From Grifola frondosa (Eukaryota > Basidiomycota > Agaricomycetes > Polyporales > Grifolaceae), in contig LUGG01000031.1 in assembly GCA_001683735.1 (NCBI GenBank), positions 372,001-436,000 on the forward strand: 64,000 nt of DNA, given 5' to 3'. The translations under genes and the position numbers were made by a program. The notes below the pieces were generated by a model. The model saw only the letters and a program-made list of their open reading frames with translations, searched no databases and was not told the origin of the DNA. Of the stretch, positions 44,929 through 58,300 are shown piece after piece; position 1 is the stretch's first letter; every line of letters begins with the position of its first letter.

Positions 44929-46532
44929 TATTCCCACGGGAGGTACTTGTTGTCCACCACGTCAATTCAACACATCGACACCTAACGATGATTTTGGCCA
45001 TATATTTTTCTCTCATTCTATTGCATAAATGGTCTTTGAGTCTCGCGCGACGCCAGCAGGAGCAACAGGGAGGCGAGCTCGGTCTCTTATGTCTCATGGC
45101 CATGGGGCCCAGGAGCTTGCGAAACACTGGCGCAAAATTCTGGCTTTCGGCCGACTACAACATCTCTCAGCGACAGGGTCGCAATTGGGCTGATGGACTG
45201 CTTGACGAATGTGTATGTCCTATTATTTCCACCTCGGGGACTAGTCTGCGCCTGCGAACTGGTACTTGATATGTTCCTCGTTCCGAGTGTGAACCCCGGC
45301 GGTGCTTCCACCCGAATGGCTTTGCCATAGACGAACAGGGATGTCATACTTCTCCAGCCTCCCCTTCGGACCATTTGCAAACCATTCAGAACTCATTCCT
45401 TGGCATCTTGAGTGCCATTCGTCCCAACGCTGCTTGTGTAACATCCGGTATCAATGCACCTCTTAAAATTGCACATCCGATTGCAGGACGTTTCTTGGGT
45501 ATGTTATTCCTTCTGTCCCACTCATTGAATGTCTTTGCAGTACCGCCATCATCGCATATCTTACAAGCTATGGTGATCCTTCCCTGCCATTAACCATGCA
45601 GTACCCATCCACGACGTTCGGAACCATGTTCCCCTAAGCATGCAGGCAGCTGTCTCATGATACCCCTTGCTTTTCTTTCGACCTTATCCGATCAACCTCA
45701 CACTGCGTTGGCCGGCCATTCTCACAACGTCATTGTTGATATGCCATCAATATTTGTTATACGTCAATTTTGTCTTCAATATCTGCCACCGCATTTCCTC
45801 GCCTTCTCGATTCAGACCATATTTCCCCATCCATCTACCCTCCTCAAAAATACCACCTGCAGTAATCAACCGTTTTGGCGGTCTGATGATGTACGTTCGG
45901 AAAGTTAAAAAGGATGCGATTTGTAACGTTACTGCCTCAAGTACGTAGCAGAGCGTCCCAGTAGTCATCGATCATCATGCAAGATAGCGTGCTCGTATGC
46001 TTTTCAGACTTCGTAGCTTGGCGCTTTCATGAAGCCCGTTGCATGAAAAGCCCCAATCGGCCGCCTCGCAGAAATTTCATCAAAGATACAGGCTCCAAGC
46101 AAAATCTGTTAAGCACTGTTTCTTCCCGGGGGGATTTCTGACGTCGAACACTTTTTTTCTCCGTCATTAAACATAATCTGAACGCTGATAACTGGAGGAT
46201 TAGGCGCCCCCATATAACGTAGGCGCTAAATACTGTTCCGCCATCGCACCGTGAAATGAAGACTTTAGAATACACGCGTCTCGTAAGTACTAATGAACAT
46301 CTATATCAGAATGCGTAACTTACGTTTATTTCTCCTGCCACATGCTTAAAGTCCCAATGTGACTCGACCGTCGGGCTGCCGGTGATCCCGTGGTTGGCGA
46401 TAGCCCATAGTAGCCCATGTAATCTGAGTCAGTACCGCGTATAAGTGCAGAAGTCGGGAATTGCTACCCGTGGACCAAACTCCCATCATCTCACTGCCAT
46501 CGGATTTTAACTACACTATACCTGTCACAGCT
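44929..46532. other. Unassigned region with weak open frames
   Basis: Both strands have frames of 60-100 codons (plus 44991-45269; minus 45087-45444), and short exon-like pieces could be proposed. None carries a recognised domain, and no coherent splice model was found. The last ~200 bp should hold the aminotransferase promoter. Confidence 0.35.
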
Positions 46533-48251
<1,719 letters not shown>

Positions 48252-48312
48252 GACGCATGTTGTAGAGGGAAGAATAGCATCTAGACAAATTCATAAAATA
48301 AACATTAAAAAT

Positions 48313-48394
48313 GACCACCGCAGGACTCGAACCTGCAACCTTTTGGTGCCGTCGGCAATCGAAGCCAAACGCGCTACCATTGCGCCAGGTAGCC
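48313..48394 (-). tRNA. tRNA-Arg (anticodon TCG) with 11-nt intron
   Basis: On the minus strand GGCTACC pairs with GGTGGTC as the acceptor stem. The D arm is GCGCAATGGTAGCGC and the T arm is GCAGGTTCGAGTCCTGC. The anticodon stem TTTGG/CCAAA encloses C-T-TCG-A, then 11 bases (TTGCCGACGGC), then A. This places an intron after position 37, the normal site. The mature length is 71 nt before CCA. A run of five T just downstream can terminate Pol III. It is convergent with the aminotransferase, 61 bp after that gene's stop. Confidence 0.88.
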
Positions 48395-48703
48395 AATTAA
48401 ACTAAGTTTTGTAGATTTTCTGACATTCTAATAGCGCTATAGCGAAGTATTTGCAATGTCTGATACAATCTGTCATGAAATGGCCAACGGATGTCAGTAA
48501 ACTAATATATCGGTAAATCATACTAATCAAGAAATGTACTACACGAGATCCGCCAAGTTAGCTGGAGAGAGACAATACGACAAAACCCATTAACAAACAA
48601 GAGCAACATCAGTGTATATATTGGGTCGCATAATTGCGGGTAACAGACCCTTATCTATGTCATCTAGAGAGCTCTGGTATGGTGAGTAACGATGGCAGAA
48701 ACA

Positions 48704-50503
48704 TTAACGCCGGAGAGAGACACTGCGCACGACCTGTTTCCAGACACGGCGAATCGTGCCCGACCGCTTGACCTTCTCCCCCTTGAGCGCCCCATCGCTA
48801 TCAAGCTGAGCCAGCGCACGGCGGCTCTTTATGCACTCGGACTGAGCATCCCGCCTCGGCAGTGGCAGAGAGAGCTCCTCCGCCGACTCCCGCAGCTTCA
48901 CGCGAACGCTACGCCCGCGATCCTTGTCCTTCGCTTCGTCGACGCCGTCCGCGCAGAGCCCGATGACGCCGACAGGAACCCCGTTCACCTGCAATTCCAC
49001 CGAGCCAGACGTGAGCATGCCCATCTCGTCCACGTCTAGCGATCCGCGGCTGGTTGTGCGACTCAGCGTCAGGCTCGGCGTCTCGCATCCAGCCGAGGTT
49101 GCCGAGGCGAAGGACGTCTGCGATGACGTGGGCGAGATGAGGCGGAAGGGCGCGGGCGCGAGGACGGAAGAGCCGTGGGACGTTGACAGCGAACGCGTGG
49201 AAGCCAACGAGGAGACGCTCGTGCGCGACGGCGTCCGCGGTGCGGGGAACGGGATTGACGTGTCACGCGCTTTGCCCTTGTTCCTGACGTCGACAGTGGA
49301 GCGTCGCCTTGCCTCGCGCGCAGAGATAGGCATGACGACACCCTCCCCATGCAGTCCAAGGCGGGAGAAGCGCGGTGCGGAGGCCTGGGAGAGCCAGTTG
49401 AGCTCTGGAGAACGCGATATGGATGGCGGAGGGCGGTGGAACGGCTTGCCAGAGGAGTGCAGCGAGCTGCTCGCAGAGCGGGAGCTCGGCGTCGGAGAAC
49501 TGTTGCGAGACGGACCCGATACTGGGGAAGGCGGTTGCGATCGAACAGCGTAAGTGGGGGAAAGGTAAGAAGGGGAAGTTGGAGAGGAGGGAGCAGAATG
49601 AGAGCCCTGCTGTGCCCACACGGGAACAGGTGGGACGGGAGGCGGGTGCTCGCTGGCTGTTGAGGTCGTCTTTGTTTTGTTCCGATCCACTGTGTCTGCA
49701 GATGGGGAAGACACCAAAGGGAATGTCAGGATAGGGAGTCCGAAAGAACGGCGTTTCATCTTCTTGCTTGGCGATGGCTCTGAATTTGAAACCACCGAAG
49801 AGACGCTAGAAATGCTTTCAGATGCTGGGGACTTCGCACTGGACAAGTCATGCGCGGAGGTGTTGAGAGTAAGCGCGACCTTGGAGGTAAGGCTGAATCG
49901 CAACGACCGGCGGCGCGATTTGTCCTTATCCTCGCTAGCAACCTTATCTCCGTCTGAAAAAGTGCCATCATGGGCCGCAGCAATAGATGGGCCAGCCAAC
50001 GGTGAAGAGCGAAGGGGACGAGACAAATGAACAAGAGATGGTGCAGAAATGGTCGTGGTATGCCGCCGAGAAGCGAGGGGAGGTCGCGGTGGGGTCCGAG
50101 GGAGGGTAACGAACGGATCAGTCTGAGCAGGCAACGAGTGCAGAGATTCAGAATGAACGACAAGCATACTGCGATGGCGGTTCTAGATGAGTAGATATGA
50201 CGTTAGAAATACGCCCATGGGAGGAAAAGGATGATAATGAAGCCCATGTTTCCAACGAAATAACATGAATTCCGCTCTCATGCATCACCGTACACATGTG
50301 TTCCCTTATCATGACAGACATGCAGGTGGAATAGTTTCCGGTAGTCTCGTGCCTCGCCTTGCTTGTTAGTAGTCCTTCCACTCATAAGGCACTACAACAG
50401 CACACCCCAACGTCACAGAAGATAGTAAGTAAACACTCACTTTGGACTCCAGCTCGGCTGGGTCGACCAAACTCACGGAGGAGAGGCGGAGCTCGGGGTC
50501 CAT
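48704..50503 (-). CDS. Serine/proline-rich disordered protein, function unknown
   Basis: A short first exon (50441-50503, MDPELRLSSVSLVDPAELES) joins across a 258-nt intron to one long exon (48704-50182), giving 513 residues. The join keeps the frame and explains the open sequence before the internal ATG at 50167. Composition is strongly Ser/Pro/Arg-rich with many SP/TP and RRRS-type sites, suggesting a disordered, phosphorylated protein. The C-terminal ~40 residues are basic (GTIRRVWKQVVRSVSLRR). No catalytic or binding domain and no membrane segment were recognised. Long frames on the opposite strand are GC-driven shadows. Confidence 0.72.
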
Positions 50504-52639
50504 ATTACCTCAGGCCTGAGGTCTGACCGGTGACCGCGCGGAAGATAGATACTCGCAGTAAAGCAACGTAGGAAAGGCACGACCTGTCTGTCGAAGGCGA
50601 TGAGATACCGCTTAACTAAAAGTGGTCTCGGAGTCTTCCCAATTATTGCGATCGGGACTAGACGGTGGTTTTGCTGATTCGACTACGGCGAGATTTAATG
50701 GATTTAACAGTCTCGAGGACTCTGAGTCCTCAAGGACGTGTTGGGTATAGAAAGGTTGTAACGGCGGGGGACAAGAAATGGAAACGTGCGGACGCATGAT
50801 GGTGGACAGAGCGGACATTTGATGCCTTGTTTCTTGATCTAATCTACATTTGTAGAGTAGATATTTACGGCCTTCAACTTGCCGGCTGATAAGACTGGCT
50901 GCCAAAAAGCCTCTTGGAAGTCGGAACGCGGCCTGCACTCTCCTCTCCATAAGTATCTGCCTTAGAAGCTTGCAGGAAGAGAAGCTCGGGTACCTGGTTG
51001 GTAACGTAGCGGGCCTCAGAACAACTGATGTTGACCACAGCCAACGTTTCACCAGGCGGACAGCGCGGGAACTTTAATTCGGTTCAGGGTGAGAGCAACT
51101 GCAAATCAAGAAACGGATGTCTTTGCTGTCGGTATTCTTCACAGACACCCAAGCGTTCTAAGATATGTAAGATGATGTATATTACGGAATTGAACATGCC
51201 GCGGCGATCATGGCCGTCACCATTCGGCCGGTGCGATAAACATACTTATAAAAGTACATGGTATGGCGCTGCGGTAATTGTGTGGGTATATTGGTGTACA
51301 CCGTGGAATGCAGGCCGGAACGTAACTCGGATAGAATCAAATAAGATGCATCTTCGAGTCATATTCTATAGGAAGCCGCGGCTCCAAATTCTACTTGCCA
51401 CTAGTACTAGAAACTTTGTCGCCATTAGCATTCGAAAGAACCATCGCGTTTGCTAAGATACCACGACTTTCAATAGAAGTTGCGGAGTAGACACCCTTCC
51501 AACCGATTGCGTGCCACCCATAAAAGAGGTTCCAGCGATGGAGCGGCTGTGCATCGTGCACCTGTGGTCCCGCCGTGTTTTGCAACGCACCAACCTCACC
51601 CGGTCTTACCTTTGTCTCTGGTATCCAAGTCAAGTAACTGTTTTATCTTTTCGATTTGGTTGGCCACGACGCAACGTTCGGTTGTGGAAGTATAGGAAAA
51701 CGAGTCGGACCAATGGGACTGTCAGTCGACGATGAAGAAACACCGTTTTGGATTGTAGTCAGCATCAGCTGCCTGGGATATGGATATACTCGCACAGCTC
51801 ACAGAGTGATAGAATGCACCGTCTGCTGGGTGCACCCGTGCCTGGTCAGCAGATTACATGTAGTCAGCATACCGTCTAGATGCAGTGGCACAGCACGCAG
51901 CGAATCGAATTGCAGTGTAAGTTGTCTTTATCATGCTCACAGCCAGATTATATCCAAAATACACATACTGGAGTCTAGGAATGCATAGCATCGGTAGATG
52001 CATCTTCATGTCCATCTCCTTTGGGTGTTTATCCTCGTGAATAGATGCTCATGGCTGAAAAAGCACAACAATGCTAAAATCTGCAAGACATGGGGGCTCA
52101 CGAGGAGAAACGTCAGAGGTCCTTTTCATGCTGTGGAGTGTTTCGCCTGGACATTTGCTTGCGTGGCACGGTGATAACGTACCTACACTTAAGGATGTCG
52201 CTAAGTGAAATTACACAGATGTCGCCCGCAGCAAGATGCGCTGAATATTGAGAACCGAGGTCCTAAAATCTGGACGCAAAGCTCTCCATATTATAGGCAC
52301 ACTTATAACGGCAGTTCTATCTGCACCACATCTAAGCAGGGTACGAACGTTATTTTGTTCTTGACCGTTGTGGCGCTGTGTGTTATATTTCGATCGTGAC
52401 ATCACGTTATCCCGTGCACATAGGGGTCAACTTGCCTAACCAAAAATCAGGAGTCAAGGCTCTATGCGTTCCTGCCACTTGCATCTGTATTGATCAGCGC
52501 TCAGGTCTTCGTCGTGTTGGTCAATCTGTGAGTATTGATTTCACGAATACTAAACGTACCACTTTTAACGTCGCAACTGGAATTGCGGCTGCGTGGGGTT
52601 TCAAAGATTTAGCACAGGTGACTTGGCCCCCCTATAATA
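50504..52639. other. Intergenic, no gene supported
   Basis: Several 60-145-codon frames exist on both strands (minus 50612-51052 and 51391-51633 are the longest), but no domain or consistent splice model was found. ACAGCTCACAG-type short repeats occur near 51790. It may contain relic coding DNA. Confidence 0.35.
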
Positions 52640-53394
52640 ATGGCACAGAAATCAGCAAACTTCTACCTTCCTAGCGAGTGGGCTACTGGTGACGGTGAGT
52701 GGAATGCATTCACTCAACCAGATGACATCACCGACCCGTGTCATCTTTGCAATTCGTTACGGCCACAGAACCGATGACTGGACCCCAATGGAGGTATCTG
52801 CTGTTACTTGAACAGCGCAGAGATATACATCTCCCCTTCTTGGATATCCCTCAGCCTGATCCGCCGCAAGTCCTTACGAAGGCCGAGGCTAGCACCATTA
52901 TCACTTTGCTCGAGAATGGGCAATTACCTACGCAGGAATACCTGCGCTCGGTGGGACATTGCCAGATCCGGGTGTGTCCTGCCACTATGTCGAAGCCGCT
53001 TCTCCTTGCTGATATCTGTTGTGTGACACTCTAGGCTCCATTGAAGCCGTCGGAGATCGTGGATGGCGATATGCCTGCTACTGCATGCCAGAAACAGTTC
53101 ATCTCGGAGCTAACTAGCCAGCTCGGTGATTTGCTCCCCAACACGGACCACATGACGAAGATGCAGGCCGCGTTGAAGATCCAGACGATGAAAGAACAGT
53201 TCGCCCGCACGAAGGCGGCTATGAGGACCCAGGGCACCCTGGCCATCGCACAGGGAGACGTCAGGATAGCTGCATATCCTGCGGGTATGCAATATGATGA
53301 TATCGACCCCTACTACGGTGATGAGGAGTACGAAGAATATGAGGCGTATGAAGAATACGAGGAATTTGAGGAAGATTTGGGAGAGGAGGTTTAG
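52640..53394 (+). CDS. Small DUF3072-like protein with acidic tail
   Basis: Three exons (52640-52694, 52769-52950, 53035-53394) join in frame to 198 residues beginning MAQKSANFYLPSEW. Two short segments, EPMTGPQWRYL and LTKAEAS, match the pattern MT..Q to LTKAEAS that I associate with DUF3072, and a similar helix-forming unit (ACQKQFISELTSQLGDLLP) follows. The C-terminus is Asp/Glu/Tyr-rich (DPYYGDEEYEEYEAYEEY). No signal peptide, membrane segment or catalytic motif is visible. The function is unknown. Both introns (74 and 84 nt) have good GT-AG ends. Confidence 0.65.
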
Positions 53395-54010
53395 GGCCGC
53401 TGTTGCACCAGAATGGTATCTAAAATTGTGCTGTATATGCGTTTCTGTAAAGCAGTACATGCGAATTAGCATGTCAATATTGAGTTCAAGTGTCGTCACC
53501 TGGATCTGCATTTGGTGAAGAATGGTTGCACAGCAATGATATTGGGGGAAAGCACGAAGCGCTCAGCACTTGCTCCTCTTATGGGCATCTGGGTTTTTTT
53601 TTCCACATACCATAGTGTACACAAACATCAGTGCCTTTGCGCAAATTGTCAAAAGTATGTCAAAATCGTGCTGGTTTTAAGCTGCGCCGTGTCGAGTCGA
53701 TTGTTCCAGTTCGATTGGCGCCCAAAAGGGCTTTCCGTCACACTCTCAAGTACTTCTGCCTTTTCAAGTAATATCTTATGGAGGGTGTCTCCGTTTCCGT
53801 TGCCGCTAACGGCGTTATCGACGTCAAGCAGGTACCGGCACTACATAATTCAGCGATGAACTTGAATGAATTACAGTTATATCTAAAGGTTTTGAGGGTG
53901 AAATGTGGAGAAGAAAAGATTCACAATCCAGTGTATCACAGCCTCAAGGAGATTGGTGCTCCCGAGCATACTCCGCAGCGGCGATAGTGGTCGGCAGATG
54001 CGGCTCCTCA
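53395..54010. other. Intergenic, no gene seen
   Basis: Only short frames without recognisable domains. The interval separates the DUF3072-like gene from the hAT-like insertion. Confidence 0.45.
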
Positions 54011-54870
54011 TAGTGTTGCCGTGAGGTGAGGTTGAGCTGACCTTGAGGTGTCGGAGTTTATACCTCAAGGTAACTTGAGGTAGCTCAAGGTCTCGGCGAA
54101 ACCACGGCATGCTAACGGGATTTACCGGTAGTCTTTGAGGCTTACGGTACATAGCATATACTTGATAGAAAAATCATTAATGTACATAGAATGAATAGTA
54201 GTAATGGCATATTGTAGATGAGGTGTAATGTACGATTATACAAGCTTATAGATTAGTCTAATCCGAGGCCGGCGAGGCAGATTCACAACGAGGAAGACTT
54301 GCAGTCTCGCAAGTAAGGAACACTCCCAGGACAATTGATGATAAAAAGGAGGCGTAGCATGGGATGGTGGTGGCAGATGCGACGTGTCCGACGGACCAGC
54401 AGGTAAGTCCTGCTGCTGTGATCCCGGAACCATGCCATATGCATTCGTTCTGACCACAAAATATGTATGCACTTAGTACGGGTTTCAGATGCCAGTCGCT
54501 TGTGTTTTGTTGTGCAGAAACCGTAGGGAGGACCTCTCTCCTGTTGGGTACCAGTTACAAGAAAGTCGGGTGGTTTGAGGGGTGTCGAGACAATGTCTAG
54601 ATGCACAAGATTATGAAGCAAGAATTTTATTGGACAGATAGTCATTCTAGAGGGAACAAAGACAGTGTGCTCGTTCATTACATGAATCGCGAGACCGACG
54701 CGACGCGTTCGTATGCTGCCTCGTGACCGTGCCCAACCTTTCACCGCTGCAGCACGGGTATCTCAAGGTAACCTTGACGCCACCTTAAGTTACCTCAAGG
54801 TGACAAGCCGAGATGCCGTTGAGGTGAGGTGCACCTCAACCTTGAGGTACCTCACCTCACGGCAACACTA
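54011..54870. mobile_element. Non-autonomous hAT-like element, ~0.86 kb
   Basis: Perfect 22-bp inverted ends (TAGTGTTGCCGTGAGGTGAGGT at 54011-54032, given here as TAGTGTTGCCGTGAGG and continuing; complement at 54849-54870) are bordered by the direct repeat CGGCTCCTC (54001-54009 and 54871-54879). One extra A on the left makes the exact duplication size ambiguous (8 or 9 bp). The TAGTGTTG-type terminus and this duplication size suggest hAT. Subterminal CCTTGAGGT motifs occur several times in both orientations near each end. No transposase ORF is present. Confidence 0.8.
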
Positions 54871-54879
54871 CGGCTCCTC

Positions 54880-55385
54880 CGCGTCTCCCAGTTCGGATAT
54901 CAAATATTTCTAACCCCGAATTATTTGTGGACTGCCGACCTTGCCATGTGCCTTGGCGTCAATCGAACCGGAACAATATCGACCATGGACTTGTGGACTT
55001 GTGATAAGGCTCTGTGATGAGACTCGGCCTGGCGCATCATCATCTTGTCATTGACTTCAGTGTCCCGAATTCGCCATATATTCGGGATCGAAAGACGGAG
55101 ATCTAGATTACATTCTCTTGAGAGTTCTCCAGGTGCTACTTTGTTTAAAAAAACTTGACGGAGTTTGCTGAAAAATCTAACCTGGCGCGTTACCGTTCGT
55201 GTTTTGGTGGCGTCACCGTCACCGTATCGACACGTCAAAACGTCAACCATCTCGACGTACTGATTACTAGTATCCCTCTAATTGGATCCCAAAGATCGCA
55301 ATATGAAGACATCAGGTGCTCCCGGAATGTTAACACTGCCATTCAGAGCTTAAATATATACGCATGAGAAGCGTACTACATCCTT
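54880..55385. other. Upstream region of the ABC transporter
   Basis: No gene was recognised. This should hold the transporter promoter, so the hAT-like insertion ends ~515 bp before the proposed start codon. Confidence 0.4.
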
Positions 55386-58300
55386 ATGTATCCTACTCTC
55401 ACCTCAGCCTGTATGGGCTTGGAAGCTCATCGACAACATTTGTTGGGGCTCTTTAGATCCGGCGGTCTGCAAACCTCTCAGACGCTATTCACTGATGGTG
55501 AACATCTCCAATGTATTGCGAAGTACGTTTTGATTCTGACCTGTCCTGAATACATAACAAACTTACACTGCGTTAGCATTTGGAAGGACTCCCTCATATT
55601 TCCCTCTTACGCTGCTGGCCTATCGCTTATTGTGTTGATCGTTAACTTCGCCCGCTCTTACAAGTCTCTTGTATCTTCATGCAACAAGCGATCACACGTG
55701 CGACATACAAGTGGCGGCTCGCTCTGCTCTGAGGAAGTGTTGGTAGAACATTCTACGGTTTCTCATCGTCTCAGAAAACTCCTTGGCCAACTGGGCGAAC
55801 TAGCTGTAGTTTCCTTGACGCTAATTACTCTACTGTCTTGCTTGGTCTTGCTGTGCCTGTCCATCGTTACCGCAGTTATGATCAAGAACGGCAACGACGA
55901 CCACACGTCCAGCAAGTCTCCTACCCTACTGCTCCAGTTAGGACAGTGTGTAACATATGTAAGTGCCTTGTCAGCTCCAGCAGTTGCGAATTTTCAACAA
56001 AAATGGCAGGCATACGCTTCGCTTTTGGCATTCATATCGATTATAGGCACACGCAATATGAGCAAGCTCGCCGCAAGACATCTCACTGCTATACTTCTTT
56101 GTGCTTGGGCTATCTACATGTATCGTGATCTATGGCCATTGGCGACATATAGCTTAACACCCGCAGACGCTGCTGAAGGTGGTCTACTTTGGGCTAAGGT
56201 TACCGTTTGACTATCGGGGCCCTCGTTGTGCCGCTTTTGATGCCCCGAAGATATACCCCCGTAGATCCCAAAGTTGGTCTACGTCATATAATTTTAATTT
56301 TCATGCGATTGACTCCCCTTGTCACAGGATCCAATGGTTGAGCCCAATTCAGAGCAGACAGCGTCTGTGCTATCCTTGGTTCTCTACAATTGGCTAGATA
56401 AGGTGATTTATACTGCCAATCGCAATGTTCATCTCCCATTTGAAGAGCTACCTGCCTTGGCGGATTATGATTACGCGAAAAATCTGGTGAAACGCAGTTT
56501 TATGGTATGTCAATTCGTGGAAAAATTCGAAGGGAACTAAGACTGAAGAACCCACACGACAGTATCTTGACCCTTTCCAAGCGAAGGCAGACCACCATAT
56601 TTTCTGGAGCTTTATGAAGGTCTTCAGTGGGTATTCTTGCTCACTTGCAGGCTTCCTTGGATGACATCATTGAATAGAAACCGAGGCCTTTGTCATGGCC
56701 CTGACGATCGTCACCGAGGTATCATCTTCCCATTGAGTTGCCTCCTCCAAACTCTTTGGCTAACGGAAAGCAGGTGATTGTGTCGTTCATGAGCCCTCTG
56801 AGCGTCAATCGTCTGCTGGTGTAAGTGCAGATGGCCGAAACCTTTGTTATAACATATTCTCATATTTCCCAGGTATATGGAGACTGACGGCGAAGGTGCA
56901 ACTATCCGCCCCTGGATCTGGATTGCAACCATGTTTTTTGGCCCTCTGATCGTGTCGATCGCGACTCAGTGGACACTGTTTCTTTCGGTACGTCTCCATC
57001 ATAGGGTCTACGTGTCAGCGCTCAACTACGTCTCTAGATGACGAAGGTCGTCGTTCCGGCACAAGCAATCGTAACAGAGTTGGTACTTGAACATGCACTT
57101 CGTATACGGGTCAAGGCAGACATCACGAACACGCCCGAAGATTCCAACGAAGTCGTGATAGCTCTCACATCCGAGAATGCTTCCCTTGCTGAATCTAGTA
57201 ACGGTGGTGACGTGGATCCGGAGGATGCAGATATAGATACGGCTATTGGTGATGCAAGCCCGAAGGGAAAACAGAAATCTACGGCTATCACTGTGAATGA
57301 AGTGGGCGCAAAGAAATGTGGTAAAATTCCAACGCCGGAGAGTAGCCACAATATCGGAAGGATCAACAATCTGGTCACGTCTGATCTGCTGAATATCACG
57401 GACGGGAGCACCTTCTTACCATTTTTCGGTGCGTCGACGCAGATTTTGTGCGGCATTAACAAGCGCATGTTCATCCTAAATTACCTTAGTTTTGGAAATT
57501 CCTCTAAATATAGGACTTTCTATGTGCTTTCTCTATGCTATCCTTGGATGGAGGTTTGTTGCTTACCAAATCTTGCATTAGAAGACTGATGTGACTCGCT
57601 TGCAGTGCTTTCGTAGGACTTTTGGCGATGGTTCTTCTGTTTCCCATACCGGCGTACTTTGGGCACATCCTACAGGGGGTCGAAGTCGAGAAAATGAAAT
57701 CAGTGAGCCATATCATCATCATTCTTCGATTCATGGACTAAACGGGTTTAGACTGATGCTCGAGTACAATCGGCAACCGAGAGTATGTAATTGCTTGCGG
57801 AAGATGTAACTGCGAGTGCTGATTCTGCCCGTAGCAATTAATGTCATCCGAATGGTCAAACTCTTTGGCTGGGAGCGACTGGCAGCGAAACAGCTCAGTG
57901 AAAAACGCGAAACGGAGCTGAAAAAAATCCGCAAGTCTAAGCTTCTAGGACTCTCCGTAAATCTCATCAAGTGCGTCTATTGTTTAGTTTGCTCTTGTAA
58001 ACGCATTTATAAGATTTTCAGCTACTGCATCCCGACCATAACCATGATTGCCACTTTTGTAACTTATGTGCGTGCGATCTCACACCTTTTTCTTCTCATA
58101 TTTAGATCTTATTTGTAGACGATAGTGATGAGGCAGCAGCTGACTGGTGAGTCTTGGTTATTTTCATGCTGGATGGCACATCCTCTTATGCTGTCTCAGC
58201 TTCGCGTGTATTCTCGTCAATGGCTGGTACGTTCGATAGCATACGTCTCATATTGAATGGGTTTATGATTCTTCTGTCAGTCTTCGATATCCTCCGCATG

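Noticed and set aside
44991..45444. Candidate gene right of the MULE
   Set aside because: Frames on both strands are of similar length, and I could not link them to any family or join them by convincing introns.
46461..46532. Upstream ATG as start of the aminotransferase
   Set aside because: The 24 extra residues look unrelated to the family. MSGSSQIDLSHHL at 46533 gives the usual N terminus.
48692..49734. Plus-strand ORFs opposite the Ser-rich gene (for example 48924-49553)
   Set aside because: Shadows of the minus-strand gene, which has the longer frame and a consistent first exon.
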